In this document: positions 12,835 through 24,547 of the stretch, one piece after another
How positions within the stretch are numbered: position 1 is the first letter of the stretch
Layout of the letters: each line of letters opens with the position of its first letter
Assembly: GCF_009905375.1 (NCBI RefSeq)
Contig: NC_133653.1
Span: 82,968,911-83,032,910 of the forward strand
Direction of reading: 5' to 3'
Source of the DNA: Apium graveolens
Taxonomy: Eukaryota; Streptophyta; Magnoliopsida; Apiales; Apiaceae
DNA length: 64,000 nt
Made by a program: the position numbers and the translations under genes
The notes under the pieces: model-generated
What the model was told of the DNA's origin: nothing
Database searches by the model: none
What the model saw: only the letters and a program-made list of their open reading frames with translations

Positions 12835-13656
12835 TCAATCCCTCTGATTACTGCATATAGATGGTTTCTTCAAGACTTCCATTAAGGAAAGCTGTCTTAA
12901 CATCTCATAATCAAGATGAGCTGCTATAGATAAAAGAATACGGATTGACTTAAGCATGACCAATGGAGAAAAGGTTTCCTCATAATCGATACCTTCTTTC
13001 TGAGTATACCCTTTCGTAACAAGTCTTGCTTTCCAGGATTTCACCTTTTTATCTGATCCCCTCTTTTTCTTGTAGATCCACTTACATCCAATGGGTTTTA
13101 CACTTTTGGGTGGTTCCACGAGCTCCCAAACCTGATTAGAATACATCGATTCAATCTCAGATTCCATTGCCTTTTGCCAAAGATCTGCATCTTTGTCTTG
13201 TAGTGCATCTTCGTATGTCCGGGGATCATCATCATGTTCACCAGAGACCAAGTCCGAAGACTGTCCCAAAAATATGAATCTATCAGGTTGATAAACAACC
13301 CTCCCACTAAGACGAGGCATTGATGCTTTATTAGTGTCAGGTTGTGCATTGTGTTTTGGCTGTTCTACTTGTACTATCAATTTAGAAGGTACTAGGTTCA
13401 GAAGATAAGCTGCTGTTTCTAAGGCATGTCCCCAAAATGACTTGGGTAAATCTGAATAACTCATCATCGATCTAACACTTTCTAAAAGAGTCTGGTTCCT
13501 TCTTTCTACTACACCATTCTGTTGGGGTGTGCCTGGTACAATCAACTGGGATTCTATCCCATTCTCTGATAAATATTCCCTAAATTCTCTGAGCAAGTAT
13601 TCGCCATCATGATCTGATCGTAGTGACTTAATACTTTTACCAAGTCGCTTCTTCAT
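12835..13656 (-). pseudogene. copia element B: integrase core joined to RT by an in-frame deletion
   Basis: The open frame of 273 codons starts inside the integrase catalytic core: LRSDHDGEY carries the second catalytic Asp and NGVVERRNQ the Glu. It runs to LNLVPSK and then jumps to a pre-RT linker and the RT start ([31 protein letters not shown]). The integrase C-terminal region normally found between these is missing, and the join near 13380 keeps the frame open. The frame is lost where the RT continues toward 12834. Lineage within Ty1/copia is not certain. Confidence 0.8.
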
Positions 13657-13921
13657 TTTAGCTTTGTACTATCTAAACCTCTCAAAGCACTCAGACTTAC
13701 GGCGCAACAAATAAAACGTACCCATATCTAGAATAATCGTCAATGAATGTGACGAAATACTCATAACCACCTCTTGCTTGGATATTCATGGGTCCACATA
13801 AATCAGTGTGAACCAATTCTAACATTTTTTTGGCTTTATTCCCCTTTGCCTTGAAATGCCTATTAGTCATTTTACCTTCCAAGCAAGATTCACAAACTGG
13901 AAATGGCTCCACTGCCAATGA
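13657..13921 (-). pseudogene. copia element B: GAG-pre-integrase and integrase N-terminal part
   Basis: The minus-strand frame ending at 13697 has a CESCLEGKMTNRHF zinc-binding block, then HTDLCGPM with the first catalytic Asp of integrase, and FVTFIDDYSRYGY. A frameshift at 13657-13697 separates it from the downstream integrase frame. The frame runs upstream to 13975, but everything beyond 13921 comes from the inserted gypsy LTR C, so the first ~18 codons of the apparent ORF are chimeric. The remainder of element B lies beyond the window. Confidence 0.8.
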
Positions 13922-16154
13922 TGTGGCGCCCTCCAAACCCGGGTCAGGAGTTTGGGGTCCATAATACACACACACACATACACCATATTTAAACCTGTTT
14001 ATGAATATAATAAGATATATGCAATGACCCTACTTACCATATCCACGGATCGTAACAATTCAGAGTATGTCCACAAGCCACAATCTTATTTATTACAAAC
14101 GTACCAGATCCCAAATTTATTTATCTTACATCTGAAGTCAAACTTTATTACAAGCTTTTAATACACACTAGCCACACATCTTCTGTTAGCTTATTCCATT
14201 TCAACCTGAAAACCTAGCTTGCACACTCGACTGGGGATCCTCGCCACCACCCGTTTCCTTCTTAACTAGAAAAGAACATAAACAGATTCGCAAGAGTGAG
14301 CTAACTAGCTCAGTAAGTTACAATGACAATACTAAAATTAAATAATGATCAATTGAAATGATATATGGAATCAAATTTCCTGATGAGCAATGATTAGAAT
14401 TGGATATTCACTTTCATTTTTAAAAAAAACAAGGTTAGGCTGTTGATCAGTCACGCACTAACCCTGAGCAAGGCTCCCAGCTTTTCTCTATATACTGGAT
14501 CCAAGGCACGCATTGGCCTATTATGACCATGAATCTGGTCCATATTTAAAAAAAACAATCCAATTATATAGTAATAACATGATAAACAATGTAATTCAAT
14601 AAACTGAATCATAAACAACATTTATCTTGAAGCATAAGGTGATTCACAATACCATGAAGGTATAACAAGGTACACAGAAAAATTGACTTTCAATCCAGGG
14701 AAAGAATCAGAATGTAGAAGAACAAGGATGCAATGGTTACAAGGATTGGTCTTCTGTTATACAAGGCATAAAGGTTTGTATATTAAGAAATCTCATATCA
14801 AGAATCAGTATATGGTAGATATGTATTTGTGGAGTAGTATCGGATATGTTTGATTCATATCCAAGAATTCAAAAATCAATGGTTTACAAGAAATCAGGCT
14901 TGTGGCTCAAGATCAATCAGAATCAGGGTTAGGGTTAAGTACTTCAAAGTACTTGCAATATAGAACAAGAACTATTTGGAATAATTGCAACATAATGAAG
15001 AGAATTCAAAAGTACTTGCAATATATTACAGGAAAGTTCAGAAGCACTTGCAATTATACTACAAGAAAGTTCAGGAACACTTGCCTTATCAATTCGCTTT
15101 CACTTTACAAACACATGTCAATTGGTTCCCACTCACTGACCACTTGCTTTCCCTTTCTATGTCTCGCTTCCTCTGTTAGACATCACATATACTTATCAAC
15201 ACTACCTCTCATCTCATTCTACTCGATACAAGCTTCTATCTACCTTTCGTTTCAACCAAATCCGACGTACGTATTAAAAACTATGAATAAAACAGTCAAA
15301 CAACGCACGTACATTCATATTATACAGCAATCGGATCACATATAGCACATAGCACGTAAGATATTCCATCCAAATAATTTTTCAAAGAAGATTCGGGGTT
15401 AAAATGATTTTCCAGGTATTTAAAATGAATTTTTAAACATTTTTTGGAATTAAAACGGGACTCCGAATCATTTTATGATTAAATAATAGGGTTCGAACAC
15501 CCGAATCTGACTCTAAAATAATTTTATAATAATTATCGAGTTTTGAAAATATTTTTAAATAATATTTTAAAGCTCGAAACTATTTTTCAGAATTTTTAAA
15601 TCCAATTAAGTAATTAAATCTAATTAAATAGTCAATTAAAATTAATTAATAATTAACTAAATTAATTAATCAATTAATATTTAAATTAATTGACTATTTA
15701 AATAATTAATTATCAACTAAAATTAAGTAATTAATTAATTAAGATTTATTTTAGAATTAAAGATAATTTTCAGAATTAAATATAGATTTTTAGAAATTAA
15801 AAATGAATTTTTAGAAATAAAACAGAATTTTAAAATAATTTTTTAAATAAAAGAAATCAGAAACATTAATTAGAATTGGGAATAGGGCTGCGGATGATCA
15901 AAACCCGGTCAGGTAAACAAAATAAATGGGTCGGGAAGAACACCGGAACCCGACCCGATATTGGCAAAAACCGGCGGTCAGGGAAACAATCTGGCGAGCT
16001 CCGATTCCCTCCAATCATTGTGTTCCGGCTCATGTTTTAACTGGATTTCGTTTAGAATCACAGCAGAAATCTAAATATGGCAACCACAGCAGCCCACACT
16101 CCCAGAAGCAAAAAAACCCGACGGAATCACCATTAACGCCGGGAAGCTTCAAGC
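13922..16154 (-). repeat. gypsy LTR (element C) in reverse orientation, truncated
   Basis: On the plus strand it begins TGTGGCGCCCTCCAAACCCGGG, the reverse complement of the LTR 3' ends of elements A and C2 (GGGTTTGGAGGGCGTCACA in A, less its last base). The reverse complement of 14870-15400 aligns with 31255-31720 of the C2 LTR, for example around AAAATCATTTTAACCCC and the TAGAAAGGGAAAGCAAG region. It interrupts copia B within the pre-integrase region; the probable target site is AATGA (13917-13921). Its other end is cut by the aaccga element at 16155. The AT-rich 15560-15880 and GC-richer 15890-16150 stretches are LTR sequence, not genes. Confidence 0.75.
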
Positions 16155-16361
16155 TAGGGGTGAGCAAAAAAAATCGAAACCGAAAAAATAACCAAAAAAA
16201 CCGATAAACCAAACCGCTAAAAAACCCGAAGAAAACCGAACCAACAAAAACCGAATTAGCGGTGCGGTTTCGGTTCCGGTTTACAATCAAAACCGAACCG
16301 AAATTAACCGCACCGCTATATTTTATATATACATATATAATATTATGTACATATACATGTA
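16155..16361. mobile_element. left part of an 'aaccga'-rich, hAT-like nonautonomous element
   Basis: It starts TAGGGGTGAGCAAA, a terminal motif common in plant hAT-derived MITEs, and is full of AACCGA/AACCGAACC subterminal repeats. A near-perfect inverted repeat (16257-16319, arms TAGCGGTGCGGTT) lies inside. Element D is inserted at 16362, and the sequence resumes at 29288. The right terminus is not seen, so the class is tentative. Confidence 0.45.
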
Positions 16362-17591
16362 TGAAAGGCATATGTCATAGCCTATTTGTTTATTCGAGGA
16401 ATTAACTCAACTCAAATAAGAATGTAACAAGTAAATAGTGGTTCTATCGTCAGAGAGATCTCTCAAAGTAACATATGTCAAAGGATTAAGTAACATTGTT
16501 CTTCTATAGACTTGATGACTTAATTCACTGAAAGAAGCTCAAGAAATTGATCAAGCCTCAGTGATATAAATCAAGATTGTGGATTTAATCAAGTGACAGA
16601 GATCTCGTCAGGGTATCAATTAATTACAAAGATTTAGTCTGAAGAAAATCAAGAGTATCAAGGTCAAGGCATGAAGAAACGTCACGGAAGTTAGTCACTC
16701 ATGAACCAGACAGTACATCGAGTGTCAGCATTGAAGTGGTGGAATTGATTCATAATTGACAGTGATTTTCAGAAGATTTTCAGAAGAAGGGTTGCTGTTC
16801 AAGAGAAGTATTAATTCTCTATTAATTAATTAAGTCGTATAATTTAATTAAGAAACTAAATTAAATCTGCAAAGTTTAATTTATTGATTAATTGAATTAA
16901 TTGATTAATTAATTCTGAATTAATATTATGTATTTTCAGAATTGATTTTGAATTAATATTCTATATTAATTCAGCAAGACTATCTTTTGTATTAGCAAGA
17001 CAATCGGTATGACAATCAGTAGTCATACCGAAAGTCATGCCAGTTCATTTGATTGTCTTGCCGAAAGTTTTTCTAGTTCAAATGAATTGTCTTGCCGAAA
17101 GTCTTTCTGGATCAAGTGGATTATTTTGTTTACTTAACAACAGCAGCTGATTTTTCAACAGAGTGTGCATTGAATATCAAATCAAGAAGAACACAGAACA
17201 AAAGAAAACCTGTAGAGAACTTATTGCAAATTCACAGATCATTTATTTCTAGTATTTATTGTTAAATCTAATCCACTAGAAATCCTTTTGTTGTTCTTGT
17301 GTAACTATCTAGCGGATCAAAATCTCTAGAACTTAATCTCAAATCGCTTTTAGCATTTGATCTTTTTATTACAAAAATAGAAAAAGGTCATGTCGAATTT
17401 ATTCTAGATTTGTGATAATTGATTTGAGATTAATCCCTTGTAAACGATACCGTTGTTGTAACACCTTTCAAGTTTAATAATAATTTTATTTAACTTGAAT
17501 TTTGTTTCATTTTTTTTATTCCGCATTTTATTCGATTAAACGGTATTGTTTGTATTCAACCCCCCTTATATAAACATATTGAGACCTAACA
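16362..17591 (+). repeat. 5' LTR of element D
   Basis: It begins TGAAAGGCATATGTC and ends GACCTAACA, matching 28038-29287 with few differences over 1,230 bp. It contains the GACAATCGG/attgtcttgcc motif cluster (16995-17107), which recurs in the noncoding spacer of the same element. Confidence 0.93.
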
Positions 17592-17593
17592 AT

Positions 17594-17606
17594 TGGTATC
17601 AGAGCC
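17594..17606 (+). other. primer binding site of element D
   Basis: TGGTATCAGAGCC lies two bases after the 5' LTR and is complementary to the 3' end of plant initiator tRNA-Met, the usual primer of copia elements. Confidence 0.9.
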
Positions 17607-17687
17607 TTCTGATTAACGAACAAATCAAGATCCTAGACTTTTGTGATTCTTTCACTCCTTGAATTTTTATTTACTCAAAAATTCATA

Positions 17688-19961
17688 ATGACTACACAAA
17701 AAGTTGGAACCGTTAAAATTCCACTATTCGATAAAGAAAATTATGTTATGTGGAAGAAGAAGATGCTATTGTTTTTACAAGTTGCAAATTCCAAATATCT
17801 GGAAGTGTTAAAGAAGGGTCCAAAAATTCCGATGGTTATTGAACCAGAGGTAATAGAAAATGATGTGGTGATTACCAAAGCTAGAACTTATGTGAAAGAT
17901 CCTGAGGATTTTTCTCCTGCTGAAAAAGAAGAAGCCTCCCTGGATGCTAGCCTTCAATTAATTTCAGTAGATTCCCTTGATCCTTTGATGAATAGACATG
18001 TGATGAACTGTAAAGATTCCAAACACATCTGGGAAACTATTGAGGTGATTAATGAAGGCACACAGGAAGTTAAGGAGAACAAGTTAGAAATCCTAACCTC
18101 TGAGTATGAATACTTTAAATCCAATCCAGGAGAACGAATCACTGAAGTGTTTGAGAGGTACAATGCATTGATCAACAACCTGAACATTAATGGTAAATAC
18201 TATTCCATCAGGGAGGTCAACAAAAAGTTCCTATTAACACTGCCAACTCATCTCGAACATAGAATCACTGCCTTAAGAGAAGCAAGAGATCTGAGTGAGA
18301 TTTCTTTGGAAAGGCTCTATGGTGTGTTAAAGACTTATGAGTTGGAGCAGATTCAGCAGAAGGAAGTTTACGGGAAAGGAAGAGTGGTCAGCACGTCTAC
18401 TGCTCTAGTAGCTGATGAACAACAACAACAACCACAATATCAACAACAATCTCAACAGTCAGAAAGAATGGTACAGTCTTCCAAGGTTGAAGAAAATGTG
18501 ATAGTAGCAGAATTTGATCCTCCTACTACAAATCAACCAGGAGATGATTTTTATTCCTTGGAAGAACTGGAGCAATTGGAGGATGAGTCAATGGCCCTGA
18601 TTGTCAAGAGATTCTCCAATGTCAGATTCAAGAGGAATCCCAAGTTCAAGTACAAGTCCAACTACAACAGATTCCAGAAAGGTGGATCTTCATCCTCTAA
18701 CACCAGCAGTGGTGGGTACAAAACAGGGATGGTTGATCGAAGCAGCATTCGATGCTTCAACTGCAATAAGTTGGGACACTTTGCCACAGAATGCAGGAAG
18801 CCTAAACAAGTTAGGAAGAACTCTTATGATTCTAATCAGAAGAGTAAATCTGAAAGGGCTTACCTGGAAAAGGGAAGAAGCTGGGATGATACTGACAGTG
18901 AAGATGAAAAAGTTGGGAATCTTGCTCTCATGGCTAGTGATGCAAACATCTCATCGTCAAGACAAGAGGTAAAATTTACTGATGCTGAATTAGTTTATCA
19001 TCTAGGAGGTTCCTTAGATTGTGCTCGTCGTGATAATGAAATGTTAAATCAACAAATCAAAGACCTTGAGAAAGAGGTCAATGAATTAAGACTTGTGCAC
19101 ATTAATCAAGATAAATTAAAAGAACAAGTATCTTTTCTATAGAATAGAGTTGACTGTTATAGACAACTCGAAACTATTCTCAAAGACAAGATCACCGGTC
19201 TTGAGGCTAAGGTTAAAGCTTACTTTAATTCTTGTTCGAAGTCCAAAGAGTTTTACAATAAGCAAGCTGTTAATCAAACATCTGGAATAGGTTATGATTA
19301 CAATGTTGCTATTGGAAAATTAGGCATAAACTCCCCTCCTAATGTCTGTGCTAAAGGCAGGGAAGTACCACATGTGCTTAAGGGTGTTGATGAACCCCTC
19401 TATAAAGAATCAATTGCTGAACCATTTGATGAGACCTCATTTATTATTCAAGAAGAAATCCGTGCTGAAGATCTTGCTAATGAGAAAGCTGTTTCCAAGT
19501 CAAGTGTGTCAAAGGTACTAGTCAAAGTTGTGAAAGCAACTGAGACTAACTCAGACACACATGAGTTGGATAACACAAATGCTATGTCTACCATGTATAA
19601 GTTGCCTATTGTTAATCCCTCTCATAAAGCATGTGGTGTTCCTGATTGTATCTCTTGTGCTTTTAATTTGATGTATGCTTATTTTAATGGTAAGCATGTT
19701 TCTAATGATAAGACTACTCCTCGTCAGCATGTGAATAATAGGAAGCATGATAGGTCTAAGACTGCTAGTCCTCCTAAAGCTAGAAAGGAGACATTTGTGC
19801 CTAAGCCTAAACAGAAATTTGTCAAGGCTGTTCACAAGGTCAAATGTCCAGTCATTGAGAAAGTTGAGAACATTAAAATTAAGGATGTTGTTTTTCCTGA
19901 TAAAGGCCAATTTTACAAGTATGTCGGACCCAGCCAAGCTTGGGTTCCGAAGAAGGTCTAA
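17688..19961 (+). pseudogene. element D gag (nucleocapsid), one internal stop
   Basis: The start at 17688 (MTTQKVGTVKIPLF) is preferred over the in-frame ATG at 17643 because it gives the usual Sirevirus gag N-terminus. A retrotransposon gag domain occupies about residues 10-230. A glutamine-rich stretch follows, then one zinc knuckle CFNCNKLGHFATEC near residue 355, and a coiled-coil-like tail. An in-frame TAG at 19140-19142 interrupts, yet the same frame stays open from there to 19961, where the YVGPSQAWVP block that precedes protease appears. Gag would form the particle that packages the element RNA. The single TAG may be a mutation; readthrough cannot be shown here. Confidence 0.85.
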
Positions 19962-21660
19962 TCCATTTGTAATGCATGGCATTAAACAGGTACAACCGGT
20001 AGTGTGGATTCTTGACAGCGGATCGTCAAGACATATGACCGGAGATAGAGCCCTGCTATCAAATGTGGTTGAGAAAGCTGGCCCAGTGGTTACCTTTGGA
20101 GATAACAGCAAAGGTTTAACTGAGGGATATGGTTGTTTGCTAGCTGGAAATGTTATCATTGAAAATGTGTATGTTGTGCAAGGACTTGAACACAATCTGC
20201 TTAGCATTAGTCAGTTCTGTGACAACGGCTATAATGTTTTATTCGACAAGCTGAAGTGTCAGATTCTGCACAAGAAAAGTGAAAAACCCTCTTTGATGGG
20301 AATCCGGAAAGGAAATCTGTTCGTAGCTGACATGAACACTGGAAGCAATCTTGAAGTCAATTGTTTCTATGCAAAGGCATCGTCAGATGAGAGTTGGCTA
20401 TGGCACAAGAGACTTTCTCATCTCAATTTCAAAACAATGAATTCTCTTGTCAAAAGAGAATTGGTCTCAGCTGGAATTCTCCCTAGAAGGACTGTGTGAG
20501 GCTTGCCAGAAAGGAAAGTCAAAGAAAGCAAGTCACAGAGGCACTGACACATCCTCCATAACTGGTGTTCTGCAATTATTGCACATGGATTTCTTTGGAC
20601 CAGTTAATGTTCTTTCGATGTTAAAGAAGTGTTACTGTCTTGTGATAGTTGATGACAATTCCAAGTATACGTGGGTTTTATTCCTTCACTCTAAGGATGA
20701 AACACCACAAGTTGTGATTGATCATATCAAGTTGATCGAGTTAGATTCTAATGTCCCTGTTAGAGCAATAAGGTCAGATAATGGAACAGAATTTAAGAAT
20801 TCACTTCTCAATGGATTCTGTACAGACAAAGGTATTACCAGACAATTTTAAGCTCCTAGAACCCCTCAACAAAATGGAGTGGTAGAAAGGAAGAATCGTA
20901 CATTGATTGAAGCTGCAAGAACGATGTTAAGTGAATCAGGTCTTCCAATGTACTTTTGGGCTGAAGCTGTCAATACTGCATGTTATACTCAGAATCGAAC
21001 TCTAATCAACAAAGACTTCATGAAAACTCCTTATGAGATTTTGAATGAACATAAACCTTCTATCAAATACTTTCATGTATTTGGTGCCAGATGTTTCGTG
21101 CTCAAGGATGGAGATGATCATCGTGGTAAATTCGAGGCAAAGGCATATGAGGGTATTTTTGTTGGATATGGAAGAAGATCATACAGGGTGTATATCATTG
21201 ATCAACACAAAGTAACTGAAAGTGTCAATGTTACATTTGATGACACTAAACTCCCTAGTATCCAAACTGAAGATCCTTATGAGAAACTGAAGTTTGATGA
21301 AATGTCAGATTCAGAATCAGAACATGATCAAGAACCTGAGGTTGTTGCTGGTGAGGAACCTGTTAATCATGATGATACTCAAGGTAATGGTGATGAAAAC
21401 TTTGGCAACAATGGAGATACCACTGCTACTGACGGAGAATCTTCAAGTCAACATGGCAACAACTCAGGGGGAGATGCTGAAGGATCAACTAGTAGGACAT
21501 AACATCCCAATGAATTTCAAGGCGAATCATCAAGATCAAATCTTCCAAGACAGACTGTCTGGAATAAAGCTCATCCTTTTGAGTCGATTATTGGTGATCC
21601 AGATGTTGGAGTCAGAACTAGACGCGCTAGTCAAAATGAGTGTCTGTTCTCAGGATTTCT
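19962..21660 (+). pseudogene. element D protease and integrase, frameshifted
   Basis: The protease motif DSGSSRHMTG is at about 20013-20042, in a frame shifted from gag. The GAG-pre-integrase H-H-C-C block follows (HKRLSHLNF at about 20403, CEACQKGK at about 20500), with a frameshift between its two halves near 20480-20500. Integrase catalytic residues are the Asp in LLHMDFFGP (about 20580), the Asp in IRSDNGTEF (about 20773) and the Glu in NGVVERKNR (about 20885). In-frame stops TAA at 20849-20851 and TAA at 21500-21502 break it further. The acidic linker after integrase (21300-21500) is typical of the family. Confidence 0.88.
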
Positions 21661-23198
21661 TTCTGAGATGGAACCTAAGAAGATTGAGGAAGCACTGACT
21701 GATCCAGATTGGGTGATTGCTATGCAAGATGAACTCAATCAGTTTGAACATCAACAAGTCTGGAAACTGGTACCTAGACCTACACACAAGAAAGCTGTTG
21801 GTACTCGGTGGGTATTCAGGAATAAAATAGATGAAGATGGTGTGGTTACAAGAAACAAAGCAAGACTGGTAGCTAAAGGGTATTCTCAAGCTGAAGGCAT
21901 TGATTATGATGAAACCTATGCTCCAGTGGCTAGACTAGAGGCCATCAGGATATTTCTGGCATTTGCAGCATTCTCTAACTTTAAAGTTTATCAAATGGAT
22001 GTCAAGAGTGCCTTTCTGAATGGAAAGATGGGTGAAGAGGTATATATAGAGCAACCTCCTGGTTTTGAAGATCCAGATCATTTGGATTTTGTCTACTTTC
22101 TTTTATATCTATGGACTCAAACAGTCTCCGAGAAAATGGTATGACACTCTCTCTGAATTTCTTATTGAAAATAGCTTTATTAGAGGTGTCATAGACAAAA
22201 CTCTCTTTTCTAAAAAGCATAAGAATGATACTATATTAGTCCAAGTCTATGTGGATGATATAATATTTGGGTCTACTAATGATAATCTCTGTAAGAGATT
22301 TGCTAAGTTAATGCATAGCAAATTTGAAATGAGCATGATGGGAGAGCTGAAGTTCTTTCTTGGATTACAAGTAAATCAAAGGTTAGATGGAACTTTTATT
22401 TGTCAATCCAAGTATCTCAAGGAACTCCTCAAAAAGTACAATCTAGAGGATTCTGCATCAGCAAGGACTCCGTCAACTACAGCTGTCAAGCTTGGACCAT
22501 GTGAAAACTCCATTAAGATAGATGTCACAAGCTACAGAGGTATGATTGGCTCGTTACTCTATCTTACTGCAAGTAGACCAGATATTATGTATGCTACATG
22601 CTTATGTGCAAGGTTCCAAGCGGATCCTAGAGATATTCATCTCGTTGCTGTTAAATGAATCTTAAGATATCTAAAGGGAACACCAAATCTAGGTATTTGG
22701 TACCCTAAAGAATCTGGTTTTAACCTTGTTGGATATACAGATTCAGATTACGCAGGAAGTGTTGTAGATAGGAAAAGCACCTCAGGGAGTTGTCAATTCG
22801 TAGGTAGCTGACTAGTCTCATGGTACAGCAAGAAACAGCAAACAGTTTCAAATTCAACGGTCGAGGCTGAATATATTGCTGCTGGAAGCTGCTGTGCTCA
22901 GATCTTGTGGATTAGGAATCAGCTACGGGACTCTGGCTCTGTATTGAACAAAATACCTATTCTATGTGACAATACAAGTGCAATAGCCATCACCAACAAC
23001 CCTGTGTAGCATACAAGGACCAAGCACATTGACATTAGGTATCATTTTATTAGAGAGCACGTCATGAATGGTACTGTTGAACTATTTTTTATTCCAACAG
23101 AAGAACAAATAGCAGATATTTTCACTAAACCTCTTGATGAATTCACATTTACCAAATTAGTTGGTAAATTGGGTATGTTGAATAGCTTTAGTGATTAA
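21661..23198 (+). pseudogene. element D reverse transcriptase and RNase H
   Basis: RT starts with the [14 protein letters not shown] block and has [31 protein letters not shown] and the catalytic VYVDDIIFGS (about 22240-22272). A frameshift near 22085 divides palm and fingers. RNase H follows from about 22656 with GYTDSDYAG, STSG, EAEYIAA and TKPLDEFTF blocks, ending at the TAA 23196-23198. Three stops lie inside RNase H: TGA 22656-22658, TGA 22809-22811 and TAG 23007-23009. The protein would copy element RNA into DNA and degrade the template. All catalytic blocks are recognisable. Confidence 0.9.
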
Positions 23199-23674
23199 AT
23201 TTGTGAATATCTGAAATCTGTTCTTGAGTGAATTTACAAATGAATTTTTCATAAATGAAAAATTCATTTACAAATTTATTTTATCATTTTCCATAATTTC
23301 TTGCTTATTTCTATGTAAGTTTTTATTATCTCATCTTATTTATTTATTCAACTTGTTAATTTTAATGTCTCAGAATATTTTATTTTCTCTAAAAATATTT
23401 TTTTATGAATTTTATTTGCTAAAATTCAAAAGAAATCTATTTTTGGACTGAAAATATAATTATCTCTGAAATATTTTAATTGTGTAAATATTTTCTGCCA
23501 TATCTATATTAGTATTCATTATAGTTTTCTGTAATTTTTAATATGTTCTGTATTTGTTAAAAACTGTTTATATTTGTTTTATATAATATATATATATATA
23601 TATATATCTTTTTATTCTATACTAGAATGACAATCGGCAAGACAATTGAAATTGTCTTGCTGAAAGTCATTTCA

Positions 23675-23723
<49 letters not shown>

Positions 23724-24135
23724 TTAATTTTATACTTGAATGACAATCGGCAAGACAATTAAAATTGTCTTGCTGAAAGTCATTTCAGTATATATATATT
23801 TGTTATTGTTTTTTAATTCTAAATTCAGTTTAATTTTATAACTGGCAAGACAATCGGTATGACTATTGATTGTCATGCCAGTAATAAAATTTATTTCAGA
23901 TAATATTTGTTTTTATTTAGTACTGGTATGACAATCGGTATGACTATCAGATTGTCATACCTGTTATATTATTAATATTTTTTTGTTTCTCAATTGCCTG
24001 GTATGACAATCGGGAAGACAATCAGTATGATTTTCCTCGATTGTCATACCAGTTATTTACTTAACATTTTTTTGTCTTGTAATTCATTCAGTTCACTTTT
24101 TCAAAATTCCAACAGTTTATTTTTCTCTCTTATTT

Positions 24136-24174
<39 letters not shown>

Positions 24175-24547
24175 CGAACAGATCAAAACCGCCATTGTTC
24201 TAATTGTCTTCTTGCTCGAGTTTTTACTCAGCTTCACAAAACTTCACTCCTGTGATATATACATACACGTATATACATACAGAAGTGCTGCCCATTTTTT
24301 TGTTTTTGTACTTCAATTCGATTTTTCCCCAAAATCAGTATTTTTTTATGTATTTCAATTTGGTTGTGTGTCTTGTGATTTTGCATATCTGCTTTTGTGA
24401 GTTAAGAATATTAACGAGATACATTACTTTCTAAATTTTTTGGATATAATTGATTTAATTCGAATTATTAAATTAATTTAATTAATTCGAATTTTCTTAA
24501 TATTACTCTTAAAATTCTGAAAGTGTGTGTCTTATTATTATTTTTAA
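23199..24547 (+). repeat. element D spacer with hairpin-forming repeats and microsatellites
   Basis: No gene is seen. At least five copies of a GACAATCGGCAAGACAATT / GGTATGACAATCGG motif with complementary partners occur at about 23624-23675, 23738-23790, 23843-23882, 23924-23962 and 23998-24053, each able to fold as an imperfect hairpin. Related motifs are in the LTRs. Simple repeats lie between them: (TA)n at 23588-23607 and 23678-23718, and (CT)n at 24138-24170. Confidence 0.75.

Noticed and set aside
14922..14940. Telomere-like GGGTTAGGGTTA
   Set aside because: Only about two units inside LTR C; not an interstitial telomere tract.
16030..16371. 113-codon minus-strand ORF across 16030-16371
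   Set aside because: It crosses three different elements (LTR C, aaccga element, D), so it cannot be one gene.
17594..17606. Possible tRNA fragments at TGGTATCAGAGC sites (also 32842 and 49463)
   Set aside because: They are primer binding sites adjoining LTR ends; no cloverleaf can be formed from the flanks.
19551..20207. 218-codon minus-strand ORF
   Set aside because: Antisense shadow of gag and protease of element D, with no domain.
23624..24055. CRISPR-like spaced repeats
   Set aside because: Repeats are inverted, irregularly spaced and in plant retrotransposon DNA; not a CRISPR array.
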